NCBI RefSeq assembly: GCF_000739815.1
Contig: NZ_BBJJ01000019.1
Coordinates: forward strand, 1 to 64,000
Length of the DNA stretch: 64,000 nucleotides
Direction: 5' to 3'
Source: Paraburkholderia mimosarum LMG 23256 = NBRC 106338
Lineage (GTDB): Bacteria; Pseudomonadota; Gammaproteobacteria; Burkholderiales; Burkholderiaceae
Part shown: positions 50,720 to 59,804 of the stretch, one piece after another
How positions within the stretch are numbered: the stretch's first letter is position 1
Layout of the letters: every line of letters starts with the position of its first letter
The notes under the pieces: generated by a model
What the model was told of the DNA's origin: nothing
Databases searched by the model: none
Seen by the model: only the letters and a program-made list of their open reading frames with translations
Made by a program: the position numbers and the translations under genes

Positions 50720-51828
50720 TGCACAGCTTGCCCGGTTTGCGGAACACCCGGTGCGCCTGCAAGCGCGACCTTCAGGCCCGGGGCCATCTTCTGTACCCCC
50801 GCGGTCACGACGAGTTCGCCAGCAGGCGGACCGGAAACGAGCACGTCGTCATTGCGATAGCCGTGCACCGAAACGCGGACGAGGTCGACCGTACCCACCG
50901 ACCGGGAACCCTCGCGACGAACCACCCAGACGGCGGGCTGCCCCTTGTTCTGCGTGAGTGCCGAGGCGGGAATCACGGCCGCCGGCGCTTCGCCGGCCGG
51001 ACGTTCGACCAGCAGCGTAGCGGTCGCGCCGAGCGGCAGCGGCCTCGGTACCGCGGGCTTCAGGCGGGCGCGGTAGGTCCGGGTTTGCGCCGCGGCCTGC
51101 GGCGAGAGCTCGCGCAACTGGACCTCGAAGCTTTGCTCCGGCGCGCTGGCGAGCCACGCCTTATATCGCGCCGCGCTGAACGTTGCAAGACGATCTTCCG
51201 GAAGATCGGCGACGATTTCGGGCTCGCCCTCGTTCGCGATCGATACCATCGGCTGTCCTTCGGCGACAACCTCGCCCACCTCGAACCGCACGGCCGTGAC
51301 GACGCCACTCTGCGACGCGCGCAGCACCGTGTATTTCAGCCGGTTGCGTGCGAGTTCGAGCTTCTTGCGCTCGGCCTCTGCCGTCGCCGAAGTTGTCTGC
51401 GCGCCGGTCTGTGCCTTCTCGTCGTCGGAGACGCTTACGGAGCCGTCGGTCTTGAGCGAGGTGAGCCGCTGCCGATCGGACTCGGCGAACCTCGCCTGTG
51501 ACACGGCCGCGGTGAGCTGCTGTCGCGCCGCTTCCTCGGCAAGCTGATAGTCGGTGTCGTCGAGCACTGCGAGTACATCGCCTTCGCGAACCTTCTGACC
51601 GACGTCGACCTTGCGCTTGACGACCTTGCCGCCGACACGGAACGCCTCGTTGACTTCATGGCGCGACTGCACGGTGCCGACATACCGATCCGTCACGGCG
51701 CTATCGTCATAGCGGATCTCGACAGTGCGGACCGCTCGAAGCGCCTCGGGGGCGGGCTTCGATCCGCATGCGACCAGCATCGCGGCACTCGGCAACACCG
51801 CGAACAGCGTGCGTAGAGAGTTTTTCAC
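50716..51828 (-). CDS. RND efflux periplasmic adaptor (membrane fusion lipoprotein)
   Basis: This 370-residue adaptor has a lipoprotein signal with lipobox LVAC (Cys21). The flattened barrel/lipoyl halves are seen in GKVVKRKVDVGQKVREGDVLAVLDDTDYQLAEE (about 68-100) and LKYTVLRASQSGVVTAVRFEVGEVVAEGQPMVSI (about 163-197). A coiled-coil hairpin (about 100-160) lies between them, with beta-barrel and membrane-proximal domains after. It bridges the RND pump and the outer membrane channel. It overlaps the upstream channel gene and the downstream pump gene, each by ATGA. Confidence 0.92.
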   Translation of the reverse strand: MKNSLRTLFAVLPSAAMLVACGSKPAPEALRAVRTVEIRYDDSAVTDRYVGTVQSRHEVNEAFRVGGKVVKRKVDVGQKVREGDVLAVLDDTDYQLAEEAARQQLTAAVSQARFAESDRQRLTSLKTDGSVSVSDDEKAQTGAQTTSATAEAERKKLELARNRLKYTVLRASQSGVVTAVRFEVGEVVAEGQPMVSIANEGEPEIVADLPEDRLATFSAARYKAWLASAPEQSFEVQLRELSPQAAAQTRTYRARLKPAVPRPLPLGATATLLVERPAGEAPAAVIPASALTQNKGQPAVWVVRREGSRSVGTVDLVRVSVHGYRNDDVLVSGPPAGELVVTAGVQKMAPGLKVALAGAPGVPQTGQAVQ

Positions 51829-53354
51829 GATGGTTCCTTGTCTCGGTCCACACTCGATGAATTGCCGGAAACCGGCGTGCCGTCAGGCGCGGCCACGGGC
51901 TCGAAGACCTCCCAGCCGCCACCGAGCGCCTTGTAGAGCTGGACGCTGGCGAGCAGCAATTGCGTGCGGCTGTCGTTGTCGATCGCACGGACGGCCAACC
52001 GCGTCCGCTGAGCATCGAGCAGCGGCAGCAGATCGATCTGGCCGCGGTTGTAGAGCGATTGCGCGCGGCCCAGCGCCGCTTCGGCACTCGACGCGGCGTC
52101 GTGCAGCAGCTGCGCCCGCTGGCGCTCATCGTCGAGCGCGACCAGCGCGTTCTCGACGTCTTCGAGCGCTCGCACGATCGCGTCCTCATAGTGAAGCACC
52201 GCTTCCTTCTGACCGCTTTCGGCGATGTCGTTGATCGCGCGAGTCCGCCCCGCATTGAAGATCGGCATGGCGATGAGGCCCGCTACGTTGCTGAAGCGCG
52301 CGGGACCGAGCGCAACGCCGTTGAGGTCGATCGACTCACGGCCGAACACTGCGCCGAGAATGAGCCGCGGAAACCATTCCGCCATCGCTTGTTGCCTGCG
52401 CGCGTTGGCAGCATCGAGCTGCGCGCTTGCGACGAGCAGGTCCGGTCTGCGCTGCAGCAGGGCGGCCGGTTGCCCCGGATGCGCGGGCGGAACGATGGCT
52501 TCGACGCCCGATGGCGCGATGCTCTCGGCGTTGAAAGCCTGGTCTCCCACGAGCACCGCAATGCGATGGCGCGAGATCGCAGCAAGCGTCTCGAGCGGCG
52601 GTATCGCCGCGTGCGTTTTGGATGCTTCCGTCTGCACGCGCTCGACATCGAACGGCGTCGCGAGCCCGGCGCGTTCACGGGCGATCACGAGGCGCAGCGT
52701 CTCGTCCTGCGCAGCCGAGATCGCGCGCACGGTCTCCAGCTGGCGCAACGCCCCGACGAGCGTAAAGTAGTTCGTCGCAACATCGGTCATCACGAGAAGG
52801 CGCACGCCGCGCGCGGTATTCTCGACTGCGGCCGCATCGGCTGCAGCCGCCTTCGCACCTGCCCGCAGGCGGCCGAACAGGTCGACTTCCCACGAGGCGG
52901 CGATACCGACCTGTCCCGCTCGCGTATTCGCCGCTTCGGGCACGAAGTTCTTCAGGGCGGTATCGTAGGTCGTCGTGTGATTGAAGCCGTTGGCGCCAAC
53001 GATCACGGTCGGCCAGAGCCACGACCGGCTGATTGTTTCTCCGGCTCGCGCGGCGCGCACGCGTTCCGCCGCGATCCGGACGTCCCGGTTTTCGTGCGCC
53101 GCGCGACGGACCAGATCGGACAGCACCGGATCGCCATAGCTATCCCACCAGGCGGCCTCGGGCTCCTCCGTCGATGCTGAGGTGGCCGCAAACCTGTCTG
53201 GCACCTCGACCGCGGGTTGCATCACCGGTGTTGCGCAACCGGCCAGAACGACCGCGAGCGACACCGCGAACGCAACCGCCCTGCCGCGACCCGCCACTCC
53301 AGCGGGCCGCGATGGGCGCCTCGTTGTGCGAAAAATGGTCGATATGGGCAGCAT
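51825..53354 (-). CDS. Outer membrane efflux lipoprotein (OprM/NodT family)
   Basis: This 509-residue protein has a lipoprotein signal (AVAFAVSLAVVLAGC) and two outer-membrane-efflux repeats. It shows WWDSYGDPVLSDLVRRAAHENRDVRIAAERVRAAR, then WEVDLFGRLRAGAKAAAADAAAVENTARGVRLLVMTDVATNYF. The repeat is seen in GQPAALLQRRPDLLVASAQLDAANARRQQAMAEWFPRLILGA and YDNRGQIDLLPLLDAQRT-like sequence near the end. It forms the trimeric exit channel. ATG at 53354 is chosen for the signal peptide. It is first in the operon, so the order is channel, adaptor, pump. No regulator adjoins it. Confidence 0.9.
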   Translation of the reverse strand: MLPISTIFRTTRRPSRPAGVAGRGRAVAFAVSLAVVLAGCATPVMQPAVEVPDRFAATSASTEEPEAAWWDSYGDPVLSDLVRRAAHENRDVRIAAERVRAARAGETISRSWLWPTVIVGANGFNHTTTYDTALKNFVPEAANTRAGQVGIAASWEVDLFGRLRAGAKAAAADAAAVENTARGVRLLVMTDVATNYFTLVGALRQLETVRAISAAQDETLRLVIARERAGLATPFDVERVQTEASKTHAAIPPLETLAAISRHRIAVLVGDQAFNAESIAPSGVEAIVPPAHPGQPAALLQRRPDLLVASAQLDAANARRQQAMAEWFPRLILGAVFGRESIDLNGVALGPARFSNVAGLIAMPIFNAGRTRAINDIAESGQKEAVLHYEDAIVRALEDVENALVALDDERQRAQLLHDAASSAEAALGRAQSLYNRGQIDLLPLLDAQRTRLAVRAIDNDSRTQLLLASVQLYKALGGGWEVFEPVAAPDGTPVSGNSSSVDRDKEPS

Positions 53355-53556
53355 GGTGCGGGGGTCCAGCAGCGTTGGTCTACGACTGGCGTAATGGAAG
53401 GCCGGCGCGACTTCGGGTTCGCGGCGCCGACCCACGCCAGCCGTTCCACCCCACCAGTTTTATACGCAGACGATTGCGGCCGGCACTGCCGCCGCGGTTA
53501 CCTGTCAGCCTGGAATCACGCTACTCGCCCTCCAGGCCAAAAGCTTGACCCAGATC

Positions 53557-53804
53557 ATGAGATTGACACCGTGAAGCTTGGGCGGCGCGTAGGCCATGCC
53601 GCGGCCCCTTGCTGGGGGAAGACGCATATCGCTGATCGACCACTGCGGCTCAGTCTTCCCTCTCCGGCTCTGCGCGCCGAATGAGATTGACACCGTGAAG
53701 CTTGGGCAGCGCGTAGGCCATGCCGCGGCCCCTCGCTTGGGGAAGACGCATATCGCTGATCGACCACTGCGGCTCAGTCTTCCCTCTCCGGCTCTGCGCG
53801 CCGA
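53557..53804. repeat. Tandem duplication, two units of 124 bp
   Basis: The unit starts ATGAGATTGACACCGTGAAG (53557) and starts again at 53681; both units end GCTCTGCGCGCCGA. The two copies differ at only a few positions, mainly around 53600-53623 against 53724-53747. Neither copy shows terminal inverted repeats. On the minus strand each unit can be read as open codons including GKTEPQWSISDMRLP, which I do not recognise. Confidence 0.9.
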
Positions 53805-54519
53805 TCGCGTGGTTCTTCCAGAACAGGTTGTGAATCCTCGATCTGAGGACGTTCAGCGCGTCTGGAGTAAGGTCGCTGTAGCTGAGCAGTGCCATTGGGC
53901 TTCCGCTTCCTGCAGGCACTCGCTCTATGGAATCGAAAGTTGGGAATCCGTGCCTCTGCAAAAACTCAATCGCTTCTCCTGCGCCAGTTCAGGCCTTTCC
54001 GCTGCTAGCAAAATAGCGGTCATGGCTAGCAGAAACTACGAGCGCCAATAGCTGCAGACCCGCGTCGAACTGCTCGATGGAAAAGCGGAAAGCTGCTTTC
54101 GAAACCGGTACCCGCATTTCAGGTCACCTGAGGCCGTTCGGGGTTGAACGAATACTCCCCCGCTTTTCGTCCACTCCCAAAAACTGCGAGCACCAACAGC
54201 ATTGCCCATACTCACAAACTGGTCGCGCTGTGCTGGAAGATCGATCGCAACATCGTATTGACCGCGCGAATGATCCCGCATCAGCATGAGCATTGCAATC
54301 GCGGCTCTATGTCCTTCAACAACGTGCTTGCTCCACGGTGATGTCGACGCAGAATTTCAAGGTAAACATGGACACATCCAGGATATTCGCCAGTTCCTTC
54401 ATCGATTCATTTGGCTCCACCTATCGGCCGAGCTTCCTCAATTTTCAACAGAGTCAGGAAAACGAAACTTTGAGGCGGCTGGTTCGGCCCATCTCGCCCC
54501 CGGCCCGACTCCGCATCAG

Positions 54520-54578
54520 TTGTCGTCAGCCGGAATGACGGTATACTCACGTTATCCAACACTCGGACTGAATCCGAG
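54520..54578 (+). promoter_or_regulatory. Promoter and operator candidate of the MarR gene
   Basis: TTGTCG (54520-54525) and TATACT (54542-54547) are 16 bp apart and fit a sigma70 promoter. Just downstream, CTCGGA-CTGAA-TCCGAG (54562-54578) is a perfect 6-bp inverted repeat ending 25 bp before the start codon. MarR proteins commonly repress themselves through such sites. Function is inferred. Confidence 0.5.
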
Positions 54579-54603
54579 CCGCAAGACCATACGTGGGATT
54601 CCG

Positions 54604-55065
54604 ATGTCCGTTAGCGCTCGCACTTTCTTCTATATCCAGCAGGTCGAACAATTGATTCGCCGTAGACTGGACGAATGTCTGCTGGCGATCGACATTACGG
54701 CTGGCCAATACATGGTCCTGAACCTGATCGCCCACCATGAGCCCGTATCGTCGGCCGATCTGGCTCGCAAGACCATGATGACGGCGCAGTCGATGGGAGA
54801 ATTCATTCGGGCGCTCGAGGCCAAAAAGCTCATCGAACGGCAGTCCACGGAGCTCAACAAGCGCACCATGCTGATTTCGTCGACTGCCGCTGGGCGTAAG
54901 GTCCTTATCCGGTGTGAATCGAAAATCGACGAAGCCGAGCGTGACTTCTTCAGTTGCCTCAACGGCGAGGACGTCGCCAGCCTGCGCATCCTGATGAGCC
55001 GGGTGCGCAGCGCACAACTCGGGAAGCACGCCAAGGAAGGCGATTCAGCCACGCCTTCCAGCTAA
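54604..55065 (+). CDS. MarR-family transcriptional regulator
   Basis: This 153-residue winged-helix regulator starts MSVSARTFFYIQQVEQLIRRRLDECL and continues ITAGQYMVLNLIAHHEPVSSADLARKTMMTAQSMGEFIRALEAKKLIERQ (helix-turn-helix, about 36-85). The wing is STELNKRTMLISSTAAGRKVL, and a C-terminal dimer helix follows. MarR repressors of aromatic catabolism often bind the acyl-CoA or aromatic acid substrate. It converges on the oxygenase-reductase gene and lies next to an aromatic/acyl-CoA locus, so regulation of that locus is plausible. A strong hairpin follows the stop after 2 bp. Confidence 0.9.
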   Translation: MSVSARTFFYIQQVEQLIRRRLDECLLAIDITAGQYMVLNLIAHHEPVSSADLARKTMMTAQSMGEFIRALEAKKLIERQSTELNKRTMLISSTAAGRKVLIRCESKIDEAERDFFSCLNGEDVASLRILMSRVRSAQLGKHAKEGDSATPSS

Positions 55066-55067
55066 CA

Positions 55068-55093
55068 ACGCGCGGATTCCACCCTCCGCGCGT
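55068..55093 (+). terminator. Strong hairpin directly after the MarR gene
   Basis: ACGCGCGGA (55068-55076) and TCCGCGCGT (55085-55093) form a perfect 9-bp stem with an 8-nt loop, starting 3 bp past the stop codon. It lies between convergent genes. There is no pronounced T-run after it, so it may act with Rho or as a boundary for both genes. Confidence 0.55.
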
Positions 55094-55139
55094 AGGCCCT
55101 CTGCGATCCCGTCTTTGGACTTTCTGGTGGACGTGACGA

Positions 55140-56108
55140 TTACGCGTCCAGGGTCAACACGGGCGTCCTGCTGCGCGAGCAGCAGATGAGCATGTTTTGT
55201 CCGGTGGCACGAGCCTCGGCGGATAACAGGCTGTCTCGATGATCCGGCGTCCCGTCGAGGACGCGCGTCTCGCACAACCCGCAAGCTCCCTGCATGCAGC
55301 CGAATGGGACATCTATGCCATTTTCGAGCAGAACGTCGAGAATTGACTGATCTGGAGCAACTTCAAATGACTGACCGGATTTCGCCAGGACGACCGTGAA
55401 CTCCTGACTGTCACCCTGATGCTGCGTGGACGCGAACCGCTCCAGATGCACGGTTCCCGCGGGCCGAGCCGCAGTTGCCGCCTCGAATGTGTCAAGCATC
55501 GATTGGGGACCGCAACAGTAGACGTGTGCGTCGGTTGGGACGTCACGAAGAACCGCGCCGATGTCCAATGCTTGCCCGCCATGCTCGTTGTCAAAATGGA
55601 CGTGGAGCTTGCCGTTGGTCGAACCTTCTGAAAAAGCTTTGATATCCGAAATGTATGCCACACGACTGCGGTCGCGCGCCGCGTAGTGCAGCACCCACGA
55701 ACGCCCCAGTGTCTCGAGCCGTTGCACCATGGACCAAAGCGGCGTAATACCAATGCCGCCCGCGATCAACACGCTCAGGCTCGCGTCCTCTACCAGAGGG
55801 AACAGATTGCGGGGCGCGCCGATCTGCAAAATGTCGCCGACGCGCAGCGTTTCGTGAATGTGCCGCGACCCGCCACGGCTGCGGGCGTCTTTTGCGACTG
55901 CGATTTCATAGCGTTTTGGCGCGCCATCCCTGCGTACGACAGAGTAGCAGCGTGAGAGCTTCCCGCCGAGGTTGACATCGATATGGGATCCAGCGCTTGC
56001 AGCGGGCAAATCGCTTCCGTCCAGCGCTTCGAGCAAGAGGCTAACTATGCTGTCCGCCAGCAAGGTCATCGATTTGACGCGGACGTTGGTAAGCGGTAAT
56101 TCGCTCAT
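55140..56108 (-). CDS. Phthalate-dioxygenase-type reductase (flavin, NADH, C-terminal 2Fe-2S)
   Basis: This 322-residue electron-transfer protein is of the PDR/VanB class. The flavin domain has LSRCYSVVRRD (RxYS motif, about 51-61), followed by the NADH domain with IAGGIGITPLWSM (115-127) and YCCGPQSML. A plant-type [2Fe-2S] domain closes it with Cys271, Cys276, Cys279 and Cys309/310 (CMQGACGLCE ... LICC). It passes electrons from NADH to a Rieske oxygenase. No oxygenase gene adjoins it; the nearest candidate begins at 63965 in the same locus. It lies 195 bp downstream of the acyl-CoA dehydrogenase and may share its transcript. Confidence 0.92.
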   Translation of the reverse strand: MSELPLTNVRVKSMTLLADSIVSLLLEALDGSDLPAASAGSHIDVNLGGKLSRCYSVVRRDGAPKRYEIAVAKDARSRGGSRHIHETLRVGDILQIGAPRNLFPLVEDASLSVLIAGGIGITPLWSMVQRLETLGRSWVLHYAARDRSRVAYISDIKAFSEGSTNGKLHVHFDNEHGGQALDIGAVLRDVPTDAHVYCCGPQSMLDTFEAATAARPAGTVHLERFASTQHQGDSQEFTVVLAKSGQSFEVAPDQSILDVLLENGIDVPFGCMQGACGLCETRVLDGTPDHRDSLLSAEARATGQNMLICCSRSRTPVLTLDA

Positions 56109-56245
56109 AGAATATCTGGTTCGTTCATAGGGTAGACAAAATCAACCCGGCGATGAGTGCGCACCGCGCGCGCCGATTGAAGCCCGGTGTTCGCCGATTG
56201 GACCGCTCTGCGATCGCAAGGCTCGCGCAGTGCCCCGGGCGCGAA

Positions 56246-56275
56246 CCCGGCATATTCGGCACGCAACATGCCGGG
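56246..56275. terminator. Hairpin after the acyl-CoA dehydrogenase operon (weak terminator candidate)
   Basis: CCCGGCAT (56246-56253) and ATGCCGGG (56268-56275) form a perfect 8-bp stem with a 14-nt loop. It lies 28 bp past the acyl-CoA dehydrogenase stop and upstream of the reductase gene on the same strand. It has no T-run and could instead attenuate or process the message. Confidence 0.35.
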
Positions 56276-56302
56276 ATTCGCGAGCGCATATGGACCGAGT
56301 TA

Positions 56303-58123
56303 TCAGATCCAGTCATCGGGCACGGAAAGAAGGCTGTCGTTGCCGCATTCGATGCGACGACAAATCGCTTCCAGCAGTGGCATTTGTCTTTCCATCCAGG
56401 TCTTTGCCAATGCCAGCTTGGTGGCGCGCGTCATCTCATCGACGTACCGGCATTTCGAGTTCTCGAGTACGGTCGCGGCGATTTCGCACCAGGTCCAGCC
56501 GACGTACAAGATACCCATTGCGGTTAGAACGTCGTATGAAGCGGCGTCGGCATGGCCATAGTTCGCGGAGCCCTCTGTTTTCACCCATGCGATGGATTTG
56601 CTAAGGCGTTTCAGTCCATCTTCAAGCGGCACCGTATACGTCTTGAGCTCCACATCATAGGTGTGACGCTCGATGAAACCGGAAATCGCTTGCGCGAAGT
56701 GTTTCCATCGGCGACCTTCCTGCGAGAAGAGTTTTCGGTGCACCAGATCAGTCGCCTGAATTCCGTTTGCGCCTTCGTAAAGCTGACCGACTCTGGCATT
56801 ACGTACGAACTGTTCGATGCCGTAGTCCTTGATATAGCCGTGTCCGCCGAGCACCTGCTGGCACGCGACTGCGGCTTCGAAGCCTCGGTCGGTAAAGAAT
56901 GCTTTCATCACGGGAGTCAGGATGTCGAGCATGTCGGCGGCGGCCTGCCGCTCCTGCGGGTCAGGGCCTGACTGAGCAATCGACTGCCACATCGCCGCTC
57001 GCATCGCGCCGGCGCGCGCCCCTTCGGCGAAAGAGCGCGCTTCGAGCAGCAGGCGTCGCACGTCTGCATGCGCGATGATCGGGTCTGCCACTTTCGCCGG
57101 ATCGCGCAGCTTCGGGCCCGCCCGCCCCGAGTGCCGTTCCCGCGCATAGTCCGCCGCGTTCTGCCGCGCAATTTCTGCGTAACCGACCCCGGACACGGCT
57201 GTGCCCACACGGGCGTAGTTCATCAAGTGAAACATCGGCGCCATGTTGGCCGCCGTGCCGTGGCCGTCCGTCTCGCCGATGCGCCACCCAACAGCCTCTT
57301 CGAAATCGAGTGCACAGGTGGCGCTGCCCTCGATCCCCATCTTGTGTTCGATGGACCGCGCATGGACATTGTTGAGTTCGCCCGGCTCGCCGGTCTGCGC
57401 GTCGATCGTCCGCTTGGAAACCATGAAGACGTGCACCAAAGAAAGGTCAGCCGTCACGCGTCCTTGTTCGTCGGGCACCTTGGCGAGCACGATGTGCACG
57501 ATGTTGTCAGTCAGATCATGATCGCCACCGGAGATGAAAATCTTGCGTCCGGTGATCCGCCACGTCCCGTCAGGCTGGCGTATCGCGCGGGTCGAAATCT
57601 GGCGCAGATCGGTGCCCGCCTGCGGCTCAGTCATGCACATTGTGGCGGTCCAGTCGCCGTCCGAGAGACGCGGCACGACATGCCGTTTGATCCATTCAGG
57701 CGCAAGCGCGGCCAGCATGCTGGCCGCCGGTGCGCAAAAACTGCTGTACATCGAGAATGATTGGCCGGTGGATGCGCGCATCTCCGACATGGGGACCGAC
57801 ATGACCGGCGGCAGTCCGGCCCCGCCCAGCGTTTCTGCGAGGCTCAGGCGGTGCCACCCCGCTTCACGATAGGCATCCCAGGCTTCCTTGAAGCCAGCAG
57901 GCGTGCGAACCTGTCCATCGTGAATCCGGGCGCCCTCGGTATCGCCGGGTTGATTGAGTGGGTGCAGCACCTCCTCGTGAAACTGACCGGCGGCTTCGAG
58001 GACGGCCGACGTCAGGTCGGGCGTCAGCTCGGCGAAGCCAGGCACGTCGTTGCGTTCATCTACTCGCAGGAAGTCATGAATAATGAAGAGCCAGTCTTTG
58101 ACTGGGGCGCGATAAGTCGGCAT
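56303..58123 (-). CDS. Acyl-CoA dehydrogenase, long (about 600-residue) type
   Basis: This 606-residue flavoenzyme is of the acyl-CoA dehydrogenase family with the extra C-terminal domain seen in DmdC- and AcdB-like members. It starts MPTYRAPVKDWLFIIHDFL, the N-terminal extension of this group. Core motifs are CMTEPQAGTDLRQISTRA (about 159-176), GRKIFISGGDHDL, YARVGTAVSGVGYAEIARQNAADYAR and CQQVLGGHGYIKDYGIEQFVRNARVGQLYEGANGIQATDLV. The last contains the catalytic-Glu region (YEGANGIQ). It would introduce a double bond into an acyl-CoA. It starts 2 bp after the dehydrogenase-fusion stop in a thiolase, fusion, dehydrogenase operon. Chain or ring substrate unknown. Confidence 0.9.
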   Translation of the reverse strand: MPTYRAPVKDWLFIIHDFLRVDERNDVPGFAELTPDLTSAVLEAAGQFHEEVLHPLNQPGDTEGARIHDGQVRTPAGFKEAWDAYREAGWHRLSLAETLGGAGLPPVMSVPMSEMRASTGQSFSMYSSFCAPAASMLAALAPEWIKRHVVPRLSDGDWTATMCMTEPQAGTDLRQISTRAIRQPDGTWRITGRKIFISGGDHDLTDNIVHIVLAKVPDEQGRVTADLSLVHVFMVSKRTIDAQTGEPGELNNVHARSIEHKMGIEGSATCALDFEEAVGWRIGETDGHGTAANMAPMFHLMNYARVGTAVSGVGYAEIARQNAADYARERHSGRAGPKLRDPAKVADPIIAHADVRRLLLEARSFAEGARAGAMRAAMWQSIAQSGPDPQERQAAADMLDILTPVMKAFFTDRGFEAAVACQQVLGGHGYIKDYGIEQFVRNARVGQLYEGANGIQATDLVHRKLFSQEGRRWKHFAQAISGFIERHTYDVELKTYTVPLEDGLKRLSKSIAWVKTEGSANYGHADAASYDVLTAMGILYVGWTWCEIAATVLENSKCRYVDEMTRATKLALAKTWMERQMPLLEAICRRIECGNDSLLSVPDDWI

Positions 58124-58125
58124 GG

Positions 58126-59799
58126 TTAGCGTAATGTTCTGACGTTGGAGATTCGTTCCGATGCCTCGGCGAGCTGCACGAGCAGTTCCGCGGGCCGGAA
58201 TAGATCGCCATGGTGGGCGCGAAGCGCGGTGAGTTTCGTGACGATGGACTGGAGCCCGAGCATGTCGGCGTAATACATGGGGCCACCTTTCCAGTCCGGC
58301 CACCCATAGCCGAGCTGCCAGACCAGATCGATGTCGCTGGCACGCCCGACGATCCCTTCGGCGAGCAGTTTTGCGCCCTCGTTGATCATCAGCAGAACCA
58401 GGCGGTCGTGAACTTCTTCGTCCGAAATCGCGCGCCGCTCGATGCCTTCGACGCGCGAAGCTTCCTCGATCAACGCCGTCACCTCCGGGTCCACGAGCGG
58501 GCGCCGCTTGCCTGGCTCATAGCGGTAATAGCCGCGCCCGGCGCGCTGCCCGGTACGGCCGCGCGCATGCAACTGCTCGATGAGCCAGTCTTTCTTCCCT
58601 GCCTTCTGGCGAGCACGGAAAGTCAGTTCTATACCGCCGGCCATATCCTGCAGTTCGAACGTTCCCATTGGCAGACCGAGGTTGCGCTGCACACGGTCGA
58701 TCTGGTCGGGCAGCGCGCCTTCGAGCAGCAGACGAGCGGCCTGGCGCTCGCGGGCGATCATCATGCGATTGCCCACGAACCCATCGCACACACCAACGAC
58801 GATCGCAAACTTGCCGATCGATGCGGCAAGGCTGCGCGCAGCGTCCAGTGCCTCAATCGATGTCGACGAGGTACGAATCACCTCGATGAGCCGCATCACG
58901 TTGGCCGGGTTAAAGAAATGAAGCCCGACCACGGAATCAGGACGTTGCGTCGCGGCCGCGATCAGATTGATGTCGAGGGTTGAGGTGTTGGTCGCAAGCA
59001 GCGCTCCGGGCGGCGCGTACCGGTCGATTTGAGCGAACAACTGCTGCTTGAGCGCCAGGTCTTCCCACACCGCTTCGATGACCACGTCGGCGTTTGCGAT
59101 CTCGGCCATCTCCTGACCCGACGTCAAGCGAGCGAGCCGCGCGTCACGCTCGGCGGGTGCAAGACGCTGGCGCTCCACATCGCGCCCGAGCGACTCGCCA
59201 ATCCGCCCGATCGCAGCGGCATGCGATGCTTCCGCCTGGTCGATCAGGTGCACCGAAAGGCCGCCCGCCAGCAACGCCATGGCAATGCCCGCACCCATGT
59301 TGCCCGCACCGATGACCACGGCACGACGGAACACACGCTGGCTGCGCAGCGCCTGTGCCTCCACCTCTGCCCGCGCCGCTTGCGTGTAGGCCCTCGCGGC
59401 CTCGGCGCAAGTCGTGGTGAAGGCGGGCACGGGCGGCCCATCTTGCGCTGGCACGAAACGCAGCGTCACCGGGTCGCCAATGTTCAGCGCGCGCACGTCT
59501 GAGTCGAGGATCACGGAATGCACACGCAATCCTTCTTCCAGTTCGATAATGACCGGCGCCACCGGGCGAGGACTGCGCTCGACAATCGAATAAGAATAGA
59601 TCGTGCCGCGCCCCGACAACTTCCGCCATGACATTTCCCGGCTGCCGCAGAACGGGCAGTGCATTCGTGGATAGTAGTGCGGCGTATCGCAGGCGCTGCA
59701 ATGCCGGGCTTGCAGTTCTCCCGAACGAGCCGCTTCCCAGAACGGTTCGTCGCCGGGAAACACTACCGGTGCGGGTGGAAATCCCCGATCCTGTTTCAT
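58126..59799 (-). CDS. DUF35 (OB-fold/zinc-ribbon) fused to 3-hydroxyacyl-CoA dehydrogenase
   Basis: This 557-residue protein is a two-part fusion. Residues about 14-135 are a DUF35 acyl-CoA-binding module. Its zinc ribbon has Cys34, Cys37, Cys48 and Cys51 (CSACDTPHYYPRMHCPFC), followed by the OB strand series GTIYSYSIVERSPRPVAPVIIELEEGLRV. Residues about 155-550 are an NAD 3-hydroxyacyl-CoA dehydrogenase: GAGNMG at 164-169, NTSTLDI, the HFFNPANVMRLIEVI catalytic His/Glu region and DGFVGNRMM, plus a second C-terminal domain. DUF35 proteins normally stand alone and pair with SCP-x-type thiolases or aldolases; here the partner thiolase gene is 5 bp upstream. ATG at 59799 begins the conserved region. 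Confidence 0.88.
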   Translation of the reverse strand: MKQDRGFPPAPVVFPGDEPFWEAARSGELQARHCSACDTPHYYPRMHCPFCGSREMSWRKLSGRGTIYSYSIVERSPRPVAPVIIELEEGLRVHSVILDSDVRALNIGDPVTLRFVPAQDGPPVPAFTTTCAEAARAYTQAARAEVEAQALRSQRVFRRAVVIGAGNMGAGIAMALLAGGLSVHLIDQAEASHAAAIGRIGESLGRDVERQRLAPAERDARLARLTSGQEMAEIANADVVIEAVWEDLALKQQLFAQIDRYAPPGALLATNTSTLDINLIAAATQRPDSVVGLHFFNPANVMRLIEVIRTSSTSIEALDAARSLAASIGKFAIVVGVCDGFVGNRMMIARERQAARLLLEGALPDQIDRVQRNLGLPMGTFELQDMAGGIELTFRARQKAGKKDWLIEQLHARGRTGQRAGRGYYRYEPGKRRPLVDPEVTALIEEASRVEGIERRAISDEEVHDRLVLLMINEGAKLLAEGIVGRASDIDLVWQLGYGWPDWKGGPMYYADMLGLQSIVTKLTALRAHHGDLFRPAELLVQLAEASERISNVRTLR

Positions 59800-59804
59800 G
59801 TTAA

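Larger units (their letters stand above)
53355..54603. other. 1.2-kb region without recognisable genes
   Basis: The left end holds the promoter area of the RND operon and the right end that of the MarR gene. Between them are a 2 x 124 bp tandem duplication (53557-53804) and about 700 bp of mixed-composition sequence. Several short frames exist on both strands (for example 53650-53961 and 54036-54293 on the minus strand), but none has a recognised motif or convincing ribosome site. The look is that of a decayed element or scar; I cannot identify it. Confidence 0.5.

Noticed and set aside
53650..53961. Minus-strand frame spanning the tandem repeat as a transposase fragment
   Set aside because: No transposase motif is recognisable and there are no terminal inverted repeats; left as unidentified.
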